A stretch of 64,000 nt of DNA from Yponomeuta sedellus (taxonomy: Eukaryota; Arthropoda; Insecta; Lepidoptera; Yponomeutidae), in NCBI GenBank assembly GCA_934045075.1, contig OW203726.1, positions 19,032,988 to 19,096,987 on the forward strand, read 5' to 3'. Below the pieces are notes generated by a model, which was not told the DNA's origin, did not search any database, and saw only the letters and a list, made by a program, of their open reading frames with translations. Shown one piece after another: positions 1-12,300 of the stretch. Position 1 is the stretch's first letter, and every line of letters starts with the position of its first letter. A program made the translations under genes and the position numbers.

Positions 1-150
1 TAAGCGTAAATCTCGAGAACAGCTGAACCGATTTCGCTAATTATTTTTTTTAGAATATTCCTTAAAGTACTATGGTTCTAACGAAAAGAAAAAAAAAGAA
101 TCGAATGTTAGGTGGTACGAAGTTCGCTGGGTCAGCTAGTTGTACATAAA
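1..150 (+). repeat. Dispersed repeat fragment ending in GTCAGCTAGT
   Basis: It shares 'gaaccgatttcgctaatt' and 'ttcgctgggtcagctagt' with copies at 50775-50965 (opposite strand) and 8655-8870. This end motif is common in lepidopteran genomes. The element class is not resolved. Confidence 0.5.
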
Positions 151-154
151 AAGA

Positions 155-285
155 AATTGCACAGATATTTCTTAACCTAAGAGTACAGACTGCGGCCTCA
201 TCACTATGAGCGATCTCTTCCAGACAATAAGTTACAGTTTATGTTTAATTTTGAATAAAATACTTTGATTCATTGATTGATGGTG
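155..285 (+). repeat. Retroposon 3' end with ATTG tail
   Basis: The segment around 'gatctcttccagacaa' ends in 'aataaaatactttgattc' plus a short ATTG repeat, a few bases before the CCAPR exon acceptor. A related 'gatctcttccagccaa' occurs at 47273. This is a LINE-mobilised 3' end by inference. Confidence 0.4.
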
Positions 286-299
286 TTTTGACGACGCAG

Positions 300-395
300 G
301 GAGGAGAGCTCGAGCGCTGGTCATCGCTGCGTGGCTGGTCAGCTTCCTCTTTTGCGTCCCGATGCTGTTCCTTTTCGATGAAGCAATTATACAAG
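300..395 (+). CDS. CCAPR: CCAPR exon: TM4
   Basis: The acceptor is gacgacgcag and the donor gtaaga. The first two bases finish a codon; then [17 protein letters not shown] runs into the proline of TM4 (FCVPMLFLF). The exon ends in phase 1 (G|AT gives Asp). It is the first exon in the window, so the gene is truncated at its 5' side by the window edge. Confidence 0.88.
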
Positions 396-3300
396 GTAAG
401 AAATACTGAAACTCTTAACCTCTACCTAAAATCGTTTAAGTCAAGTCAAAAATTAGAATAATCCTTATTGCACTGACAATAAATAAAACGATATATTTTT
501 TTATTTCGAAACAAGTTGGTGATGGTTGATGGTGATCATTCCTATGTAAAACTTAACTGCAAAGTAGGTACTCGGGGTTGCAAGGGATGCAAATTACTTC
601 AGCCAGATGTCGCTGCCTGTACGCAATACAGAGAATATTGTAAAGAGGTTCGAAATTTCACTGATGTCGATGAATCGCCCATTAGCTCAGTTGGAAAGAG
701 CGCTTGCACGGATAGCCAGAGGTCGCGGGTTTGAATCCCGGCATGGGTGGTATTTTTAGCCTCAAAATAGGTTTTTAAAATTGTCCTTAGCACGGGTTAG
801 TGCATTAAAAAATAATGTAAAAAATATAAACTTTACAAAAAAAATAGAAAAGACTAGCGTATTCGATAGTTTAATTATTAAGGTACGTTAATTTTACTGT
901 GGCTCTTCATTCATTTTGCTATGCAAACGGGATGGGTACTTAATATCCGAATCGTTCCCGTGATTAACATCTCAGTTGCCTTAATCACCATTGATTTATA
1001 CCTTCCCGAGGTTTTGCTACCGAATATGGATATTATTTGGAAAACTGTACCTAAATTAAAGATGAAAGATATGAAGAAAGTATTTAAATCATTTACTAGT
1101 AAAATGTAGATTTTTCCAATTACATAAAAGTATAATTGGTTTGAAGCGCTCATGGCCTAGTCGAATCGAGTGATTGGAATCGATCTCCACTGCTGGGTCA
1201 CGGGTCTCTTCCTGCATCGCAGGAAGCTTAGGCCATATTCTACCACGGGGGCCAAGTCCGGTTTGGTGGAGGATTGTAAGTGGCGGCCTTTCCGTCAGAA
1301 GTTATCAAGCCACCCACAAGGAATCTGACATGGCTTAACGACTGCCATTACATGACAGCCGGCACCAATGGCTTAACGTGCCTAGCGAGGCACGGAAACG
1401 CTCGGAAAAATGCCACTAGCGGTAGTCGCGGGTCACCCATCCTGCACATGACCGTGCCTGTTGTTGTTTAACTCAAGTGATTCCGATCTATAAAATCTAT
1501 TCTCTGATTTAAATAAAATATTTGAGCCAGATCGCTGTCGGGCGGTAGAGTACCAAGAAGGCTGGCGGCATTGCCTCCCTATATGGCGTGGCTTAATCTT
1601 TAGCCAAAGAAAGCACCAGCCCTCGGGCCGCCTGAAGCGTCGAGCAGACGCGACGAGATCTCCTTAAAGAGGAGTCGCGGGTCAATAACAGGTTTATCTT
1701 TTTAAACTGATAGGATACTTAACGTCTCAACTTAGATTAAACGAGTAAGCTAGGTAGTGACGTAGTGATTGATGGCCTCTCTTTCGTATTTGCATGTATT
1801 CCGGCTGTGTACTATATGCAAAATAAATTCTCGTATTTTTTTAATGTAGTCTATATACGTCCCACTGCGAGGCACGGGGCCAGCGCTACCAGGGCTATCT
1901 CAGCGCTAGATAAGAATATTGTTTATTGTGTACTGGATAAGAATATTGTTTATTGTGTACTGGAAAAACGACAAAACAAAATAGAAATTAAAATTGTCGA
2001 TCGGCGGAGGGCACTCTTGGTAATTAAGCCAATACTCTCTTTTTCTACGAAAATATATTATGAAAATATAATTGTCCCGGCTGGGAACAAAAAAAAAAGC
2101 CCCAGGTCTTGGATGTTTACATGTTTGTGATGTCGTTGTTTCTGGTTCCCACGACACAGGGTATCCTAGTGTGGGGCCAGAAGTAATGTATGTGCCTGTA
2201 TGTAAATGTTATGTTATGTTATGTTATTTAATTAAATTAAACCTAGGGTGAGCATCACGTGACTGCCATTTTTTCAGTGGCATTTTTCCGAGCCCTTTCG
2301 TGCTTCGCAAGGCACAGTAAGCCGTTAGTGCCGGCTATCATGTAATGGAAGTCGTTAAACCATGAGTTCTTATAGGCGGCTTGATAACTTCTGACAGTAA
2401 CGCCACTGTCTTACAATCCTCCACCAACCCGGACTCGGCCGCCGTGGTGGAGTATGGCCTTACCTCCCTGCGCCTAACCTTCTTGCGAGACATGAAGAGA
2501 CCAGTGCCCCAGCAGTAGGAACTTATAAAGGGTTGACATGGAAGTCTCAGTTATTTGAAGAAAGATACATTTCTTACAACCCGTACTTAGACCCGGTGGT
2601 GGAGTACGGCCTAACCTTTCTGCGATGCAGGAAGAGACCCGTATCCCAGCAGTGGGGACATATAAAGGGTTGATATCAAATTCAGACTAAAGTTGTGTTT
2701 TGATTGCAGATAAACTGCAATGCTGGTCGGGCATAAGCAAGCTTCAGTGGCGCATATGGATGACCAGCGTGTTTGTCTCCCTATTCGTAGCGCCAGCCCT
2801 CACAATATCCGCTTGCTACGGGGTGATCGTTGTCACCATTCGCCACAAAAGTCAGAGAGTACTGGGGAAACGTCAGTCGGCTACTAGGCAATGTGAGTCT
2901 TTTCTATCTATCCAGCCTATGAAATTAATGTCCGATGGCTAAGTCCTTCTACTTTAGAACATGTTTAATGTAGCATCTCAGAAATGTTGTATATTATAAT
3001 AAGTTTATAAACTAAATGTAAAACATGTTTAATCTTGGCAAGAAACGTTACTCGTTCATTCATTCATTCATTCATTCATTCATTCATTCGTTCGTTCGTT
3101 CGTTCGTTCGTTCGTTCGTTCGTTCGTTCGTTCGTTCGTTCGTTCGTTCGTTCGTTCGTTCGTTTGTTCATTCAAGCTGTTATTCTACTTTATATAATTT
3201 GTATTTTTATTTGCAAACAGTGTTTCATCTCTCTGTTTGGTACAACGACCTTTTTCCGTCACCCATTGGTTGGCTATAATAAAATTCTAGTTAGTAAGCC

Positions 3301-6300
3301 CGCCTATTGTATAATATTTACTTGTTGCAATTGATAATTATAATTTTTAAACTAACTTTCGTGAGCACGACGCTGGTCGAACTCTTCCAACAAAAACCAC
3401 ATAAGTTATTCTGGAATTAGATCAATAAGAATTATAATAAGAATTGTTATTGTTCTAATTCTCTGCCGGGCTTTATCTCTGCCACAACAACCCTGTCGGT
3501 CCCCTGCCAGTCTCGTCCAGTTTACCATTGTATGAGTATGTCCTGTAGGAACATTATAGATTCCTGGAATAATTTCAACGGCGAAGTAAACATCCCTATA
3601 CTGCCTTTGTACCAACTTGGCCATCTCTTCACATAAATTAGACTTTGGTACGAGGAATACAACTTCGAGTACACTCGAGAGCAATGAGTATGGGTCACTT
3701 AAAAAATTTAATAAACAAGTAAGCTAATCGCTAAAATCCAAATTAAAATTTTTTACAATATCATTTTTTATTATAATTTTTTTAAGTAAAAAAAAACAGA
3801 AATGACACTCTTATAAGATACAAATTAATAGAGGCACGCTAGTACATTTTGCCAACTCCTCAACATTTCCCATAGATAGTTAACCTTTAGCTACTGAGGT
3901 GGATTTAATTTCACGTAAGCACTGACTTGGGGGCCTCAGAGTCCCGTATATATATATGCTTATATTTAAAAATCTTTAGGTTTTTTAGGGTTTAGAGTTT
4001 AATAATTAGCTTAAGTGGATATATTTAATGTTAATAACATAGATAACTGATCTCTTCTTCAGGCTATATTATGCAGTCCACTGCTGGATATAGCCTTCCC
4101 CTAATGAGCGGTATATCGCCCTGTCTTCAGTTCTTCTTCCCTGTCTTCATTCGTTACGAATCCTATCCTTCAGAGAAACTCCGAGCATAGCTCTCTCCAT
4201 AGCTCGCTGAGCGACTTTGAATTGGTGGACCAGCCCTTTCGTGAGTGTCCATGTCTCGGCTCCGTAGGTCAAGGTGTAATTGTTATCTCATTATTGTAAG
4301 ATTGTGCAATAAATTGTTCTCTATCTTACTACACATCCAACCAAAAAGTCTCTGCAATATCACGCTGTAAATGGATTCCAAAAACTGGAGAATGCAAAAA
4401 AAAAAACAAAAAGTAAAATATATTTTTTTATCACTGATCTTACAACACTATGTAGTAATTTCGGTAAGTAGTAAGTAGGAAATCGGTGTCTCAAGTCTGA
4501 TTATGTCTTTCAATAGACGTTCTATATTTATAAGTTAAGTAGAATAGAGGAGTAATCATTTTCTACTTTTTGCTTCTAAATAGAACGAGTATAAATGTAC
4601 TCGTTTCTAATTACCCCGTTTAACGGCATTGTCAGTCATATAAACAATCTTTACCAGTATTATTGTTTTAACGTAATTAAGTTGCTAATAAATTTTATTA
4701 TCAAAGATTTTGGTAGTGACCCTTGCCACTGCTTTCAAGTGTAGAATACAAAGTGCAGGAATGCGCGTAATTTGACTGTCTTACAATAAATTTCACTGGC
4801 AATATCTTTTGTTATGCGATACGAGTACCAATACTTATATCGCGTGCAGAAAGAGCAATTATGACTTGCAAATTTGCAGTCTATGGCGGTGGTGAGACTA
4901 GCTGGAGAACAATCTATTAGCTAGTTCGTGGTGGAGGTAAAATTTGTATCATAATCTGAGAAAATAGTATAGTAAGTAAGTGATGTTATATAACCTCCAG
5001 ATTCTCGTACACTAATAACATCCTCTTTTGTGTTTGTTTTTTTGATAACAAATTTACAACAAAATTGTATAATCATGTGGGTACAGCGATATCATTCCGA
5101 TGTAAAAACCTAACTGCAAAGTAGGTAGTCGGGGCTGTAAGTGATGCAATCTACTTCAGCCAGAAGTCGCTGCCTGTACGTAATACAGAGAATAGTGTTC
5201 GAAATTTCACTGATGCCGGTGAGTCGCCCATTGGCTCAGTTGGATAGAGCGCTGGCACGGATAGCCAGAGGTCGCGGGTTCGAATCCCGACATGGGTGGA
5301 ATTTTATCCTCTAAATAGGTTTTTAAAATTGTAATAATATCTAACTAAATCTTGCGTTTTGAAGCTTAATATTTTGCAAAACGTTCCCTTAATCGAAAAA
5401 TGGGTTTCTAAACTCAAAAAAAAATCTAAAGGATTAATCCAAAATTTCCCTTTACGATGGTGTAGACAAAACAAAAAATTATCCCTTACTGAAAAGTAAC
5501 ATTAAATAATAAAAAAGTTTCCGCCATAACTAAGGTAACATGAAAAAGTTAAGATTCTTAACATTTCATCGGAGTGATTAATAATTATGAATATTTTGTA
5601 ACAAAAATACCATAAATAAATTTATGGTATTTTCGTTTTTGCAATAAGGCGCGGATGGACGGACAGACAAATAGACGGATGGACTCGGCGAAGCTATAAG
5701 GGTTCCTTGTTGACTACGGAACCCAAAAATCAAATGACTACTCTTAAGAGCAATATGTCGGTAATGTACGAGATACAGAACATTAGTGTATTATACTTTA
5801 TCAAACTCTTTGTACAAATAAGCGGCGCAGAATTATTCACTCTGTGACCCAAAAAGAGAAACGAAATTTCTCTCAATTTTCTAGAACATTTCATTGCTAA
5901 ACTAGGCACGTTCCGGCTAATTTTCCGTCTATTATTTTGCCTGAACTAAAGTTTTTCTAGACTTTTTCTCTCGGGAAATATTGCCCGCTTTGTCAGGCGC
6001 TCTATTATCTTGATACACACGGTCGTTTTGACCGCAGGAAAAACTAACCAAATGTGAATAAAGCTGAGAATTCTGTGAAATAAAAAGTTGGTTCGATGGA
6101 GTCAACAATAGCTCCAAATCTACGTTTCTGTTGCAAATTTGCCCTTAACGTAGGTGAGAAGAGTCGCGTTTTACAAATGTACTATTATATTTATAGTCTT
6201 TGTTATTTGACATTTCCATGTACATAGGTGATTAATTCATTTAGTTTTCTTAAGGTATGCATAAGTCTTCCTTCCATGTATATGATATTCCCGTCAATGT

Positions 6301-9300
6301 ATTTAAATCTATCAAAGTAATAATGGTTTATACCTTCAGCTGCTGGTAGACTTAAGCATTCACTTGTAATGAGCATTCGAGCCAATGTTCATTACAGAGC
6401 TTCCAAAATAAAAGGGAGCGTTTTACCGAGCATTTTAACAATCTACAGTAAATTTTATTCAAGCTTTGGGCGAGCCGAGCAATTTTGTCTTTGTTCCGCC
6501 GTCTGGCAGCTTAATGCATTATGAGCATGACACGCTATTCCCAGATCTATGTACGACTATACCAATGCTACCCCAGCGAACTTAGTACCAGCACAGAATC
6601 CGTATATACGATACTTGCTGCCATGGCCACAGAAGAAATGGCAACTCATCATCAGCCCGGTAAACTTCTCCGCTGGGTATAGGCCTCTTCATTTCCACGC
6701 CAACCAAAATGGTCTCGCGCTAATCTCATCCACTGTTTGCCGGCTACTTTACATAGGTCATCTGACCATCTGGCTGCTGGTCTGCCCACCGACCGTTCCC
6801 CCTCCCACGGCCGCCACTCTCTCACTGCCTTCGTCCATCTGCTATCATTCCGCCTGGCAGCCGGCAACAACTACTTAACACGCCTTTCGAAGCACGGTAC
6901 CTCTCGGAAAAATGCCACTAGCGTTCGTCATAACTCATCCATGCACTGAATGCACCATATGCTGCTTAACCTTCATGATCAAAGGTTAGATTAGTGTTCT
7001 TTATTTAATTTTCTTCTTTATGTATTAGTTTGGAATTTGACAGTTCGACGATTGCAATCGGTAAGAATTTGACGGGCGTAACATAAGGGCTAAGCATTCT
7101 GAAAACCTGTTACTGAACATTGAGCATTCCCTGTTTCTAAAGTGTATTAATTGTGATTTAGTGTATGTGCATTTGTGTTTCTGTTAATGTTTTGTGAATT
7201 TGTTACCGTTATGTTTTTAGTATTGTGCCGTTGAATAAATTATTTCACTCAATTGGCTGATGATGATGGGTATTGCGAGTCATTAAAACATACAAAATTT
7301 AAGTTCGGCGGTCTGTTGCGGAAAACACTGAAAACTTCCACGACGCTGCCTTTTGTTCCTATTAATTCTCAACAAAATTTGAAGTTTCTTTTTAATTGTT
7401 CTGTCAGTATCATTAACATTTTTGGCTGCTCGTAATTTAAACTCCGGAAGAATAATTTTCCCTAGCCTCCGGCCCTTTTAACTTTCGACGTCGCCGCAGC
7501 CGCTCGGATAAGTAATTATTTCCGTGACGACATCATTTTCCACGGTATCAACATAATGGCCGAGTAGAACTTTGAAATCAATGCTAATAAGTAGGTAGTA
7601 ACGTTTGATGAACTTTGATGATGCCTAAGTCTATTATTATCAACCCAATATTAATCGGTGTTTTAATTCTGTTTATAACATTTCTTCTATATTTGTTTTC
7701 AACCTTCATCAAAAGAAGTTCTTAGGCTTATCTCATGCTATAAACATCTCTTTTCATGTAATCTCGGAGTTAAGTCTTTACCGTTTCTTTAATACTTTTT
7801 TGTTACAATGGCTTTAATGGGCACAACCACACCGCGATAAAGAAAACAATCAGCGCCACCTAGTGTTAAAATTAGCGAACTATATTTTCTGTTCCTTGCA
7901 TATTTGTCTTTACCCACTTGTTTTTTGTCTCAGATGAATTACCTATACCAATGATTTTTTTAATTTGTTTCTAGACCTCTTGAGGAATACATATCAAGGC
8001 GTCTTAACTGTGCATTCAAGTTTAGTGGAATAATGAGCGCTCATTCGGCTGTTTTTCTTACAGATAGCGACGACATGGAGACGAGACGTGCTAGCAGCCG
8101 CGGCATTATACCGAAGGCGAAAATTAAAACAGTTAAAATGACTTTCGTTATCGTTTTCGGTAAGTTCTGTGAATGAAGTTTATGGCTGGTACATTGTTGT
8201 TGCAAAGTTACTCTTAACTTATGTAGGTGAATTATTATTCATTTTCCCAAAGATTTTGTTTCTTTCTTTTATTAATACGAAATTTAGTACAACAAATATA
8301 GGTAGATAGAATATTCTTTATTGTACACAGAAATTACAGTAAAAAATATATAAAAATATTGTACGATTGTCGGTCTTATTACTAAAAGCAAGTTCTTCTA
8401 GGCAAACATAGACAAACGGAGACAAGAAAGAAATTAAAGACGAGTAGTCGGTGCAATTTAGAAATATACCTACTCCTGAAATATTTTGATCTATTTGGCT
8501 ACTTTGGTTTGCTAAGTATTTCTCAGTGTACTTAACAGCCAAATCGTTTCGTAATCTCTTATTGTAAAATATCATTCCATACACTGAATCATATAAAAGT
8601 TATATTATGAAACTCGAAGATTTTTCTTTTTCAGGACCTCATTACTCTGAAATATAAGAAGATTTTTATTAATTTACTACCTGACCCGGCTAACGTTATT
8701 TTACCGTAATAATTACCCTACGACCTTTTTTAGATCTACCGAATATTGTTATGGTATTCCTTCAAATTGGCTTCGCTAATTTTATAATTTTTTTGGAAGA
8801 TCTGAGAAAAGTTTGTAGTTTAATTAATATGGCAAAACTAAGTTTGCGGAGTCAGCTAGTATTAGATAAGTAATAAGTTTTTCTCCTTACAGTGTTTGTG
8901 CTCTGCTGGTCTCCATATATGATCTTCGATCTGCTTCAAGTGTACGACTTCGTCCCGGACACTCAAGCCAACGTACCGATTGCCTCCCTCATCCAAAGCC
9001 TCGCCCCATTGAACTCCGCTGCAAATCCCGTCATCTACTTCATATTCTCTAGCCGGATCTTCCTGAGTCTCAAGTGAGTTTTGTGTTTTTCGGAGTTAAG
9101 CATATTACATTACATACCCTCATATTAAATCAACTTACATCACATTACTTTTTTTTATTTTTTTATTTAATAGGTAAGTGAACGGCCCTGTTATGAAACA
9201 CTTTTACTTAGTTAGGATTTTACAGTTTTAGCCTTATACGGTTACCATTAAAGGCATTCAGTACAGCACTCACATTTAATTCTAGTGACTACTGATAGTA

Positions 9301-12300
9301 GATAAACATGTGATAAGCATACAGAAACAAGTCTTACTTATAGACATTTACCCACAGTACTTTACAGAAACTCACGCCTCTAGTCCAGAGGGGAAGCTAG
9401 AGATTGGATTAGAGGCAGGCAAAGGGCATGGACACCTAGTTTAACTTGTAACGTTCAATAAATCATAATTTATATATTATTTGGAATAAAATATTTTGAT
9501 TAGATTTGATTAGGGTTTTCCACTTGATTCGATCCCGCCAGAGCTCTTTCACTTCATAAACATTCCTTATATTATTAACAGACGATCGAACTTGGTACGG
9601 ATCGAATCGCGGATTATGCGTACCATCGGACCGAGCGATTACGAAATAGTATTAATTATATTAGGCAGACAACTTTCCTGATGAACGGATATGGTATGGA
9701 GCATACCAAATCCGCTGTCCAGAATGTACCTTCATTAATTAAGTATTTTTATGTTGCCTATAAACGTCTTACTGCAGGGCACAGGCCTTCTCCCAGAGAG
9801 AGAGAGGGAGAGAAAGAGAGAGAGGGGGGGAGAAAGAGACTATGCGCTTAATTATCACGCGTGCCCACCGCGGATTGGCAATTGAAAGCTCTGAGATATT
9901 TGCAACACCTCAGTTTTTATGAATAACACAGTTATTCCGTATTTTTGAGTAAATGAAAATGCTGATGTTAGTACACTTTATTATATTCTTTTTAATGCAC
10001 TAACCCGTGCTAAGGACAATTTTAAAAACCTATTTAGAGGATAAAAATTGCACCCATGCTGGGATTCGAACCCGCGACCTCTGGCTATCCGTGCCAGCGC
10101 TCTTTCCATCTGAACTAATGGGCGACTCTCCGGCATCAGTGAAACTTCGAACCTCTTTACAATATTCTCTGTATTAATCTGTATCTGTAATCATGTGGGT
10201 ACAGCGATATCATTCCGATGTAAAACCTAACTGCAAAGTAGGTACTCGGGGCTGCAAGTGATGCAAATTATTTCAGCCAGATGTCGCTGCCTGTACGTAA
10301 TACAGAGAATATTGTAAAGAGGTTCGAAGTTTCACTGATGCCGGTGAGTCGCCCATTAGCTCAGTTGGAAAGAGCGCTGGCACGGATAACCAGAGGTGGC
10401 GGGTTTGAATCCCCGCATAAATAGGTTTTTAGTACACTTTGTCACTTTTATCACGGGTTAGTGCATTAAAAAGAATATAAACACTTTCGTTATCAACCCT
10501 TGTATGTCCCCACTGCTGGGGCACGGGTCTCTTCCTTCATCGCAGGAAGGTTAGGCCATACTCCACCACGGGGGCCAAGTCCGGGTTGGTGGAGGATTGT
10601 AAGACAGTGGCGGGCCTTACTGTCAGAAGTTATCAAGCCGCCCATAAGGCCTCTGACATGGCTTAACGACTGCCATTATATGACAGCCGGCACCAATGGC
10701 TTAACGTGCCTTGCGAAGCACGGAAGCACTCGGAAAAATGCCACTAGCGGTAGTCACGGGACGCTCACCCATCCCGTACCTGACCGCGCCTGTTGTTGCT
10801 TAACCACGTGATTGATTCCAATCACTCGGTTCGCCTAGGCCACGAGCGCTTCGTCACCTCAAAATTTACTACCTAACCCTTACATACACCACGTCGTTTA
10901 CGGGACTCCGTAGAATGTACTGTATTTGCGGCTGGTATGCTGGAACGCACACTGCATTCCTGTCTGCTGTAATAAAAGTGGAAAGGCATTTTTGTCTGAC
11001 TGCGTTGGGAGCTCAGTCTCTCAGTTCACCGCCACGCCACCTAGATATTTACTCTACAGTATGGTAATTTGAGAAGGGGTCGCAAGGGAAACTGTTGCAG
11101 TTACAGGAAAATTTCACAACTAGCTTATGGAGAAAATAGATAAATAATAGCATTTGCACACCAGTATAGGTAGAATGACAAATAAGAATAAGAATAAAAC
11201 TAACTTGCTCACTGTCTTCAATGCGAGATATAATGAACTGAAATTGTTCGTAAGAAAATCGTTTTAAATGACGAGTTAAGCGACAAGTAGGAATTGGTGC
11301 AAGCCGGCCTAAGAATACTTAATTTTCAGTAACTTTACAGTAACCTAACTGCAAAGTAGTTACTTGATGCTGCAAGTGATGCAAATTACTTCAGCCAGAT
11401 GTCAAAAGTTCGCTGAAGCCGGCACTAGCCCATTGGCTCAGTTGGAAGAGCGCTGGTACGGTTAGCCAGAAGTCGCGGGTTCGAGTCCGGGCATGGGCGG
11501 AATTGTTAGCATCTAAATAGGTTTTTAATTGTCCTCAGCACGGATTGGTGCAACAAAAAGAATATAACTTTACAGTGTTGATACAATCTACATTTTAACT
11601 AGTTTATTAATCTACTTATTATCATTAGCTCCTGTTACTGAGCTAGGATGGTGCATTTTGTGAGATGCTCCTATTTAAAAACCTATTTAGAGGCTATTTA
11701 GCACGGGTTAGTGCATTAAAAATAAAAATAGTGTAAGATGCTCCTATGTCAAAGTTAAATTTTACGTTAAAACGCGCGACATCGTCCTACTACTTGTGGG
11801 GAAATTATATACAGATCTATCTTCTTTTATCTCTAACATACATCGACTAATATCTAAATTCAGATATTAACTGATATATCTTATTCAGGAGTAGGCAGAT
11901 ATCAGAGTTTATCTCTTGTCACTATCCGGACTTACCTCAAAAACATAATCTTTAAACCTTGCTTGTCGAATCTAACAAGTACCGTTTGTTTTATTAGCGA
12001 AGATCTTTGACTCAACCCGAAGTTGCAGTTTTACTGGTCACTTTTCTCGCTAAGGAGCGCTTAAACGAAGTTGACGTACTGGTAATAAACTACGCCATCT
12101 TTATTGCACACTTTCGTGATCATAAACATCTAGTAGCTTTGTTGGTTAGCCATCTTGCTAAGCTGCATTATAGTGGCAAAATAAATAAGTTCAGAAAAGA
12201 ACAGCTTTGTTTCAGCTTCAAGATTAGTTTGGCTGGCTTAGGTAGGTTTACATGCAATTGAAAGTACCACATGTTTAAACTGAGCTATCCAAAAGATAAG

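Noticed and set aside
273..461. 62-codon ORF over the first CCAPR exon
   Set aside because: Wrong frame; the spliced frame [11 protein letters not shown] is the real one.
3025..3334. Open frames rich in FIHSF/FVRSF
   Set aside because: Translations of a TTCA/TTCG microsatellite.
5228..5300. Possible functional tRNA gene
   Set aside because: Cloverleaf and both boxes are present, but the anticodon loop ACGGATA lacks U33, and many similar copies carry the same SINE body; it is a SINE head.
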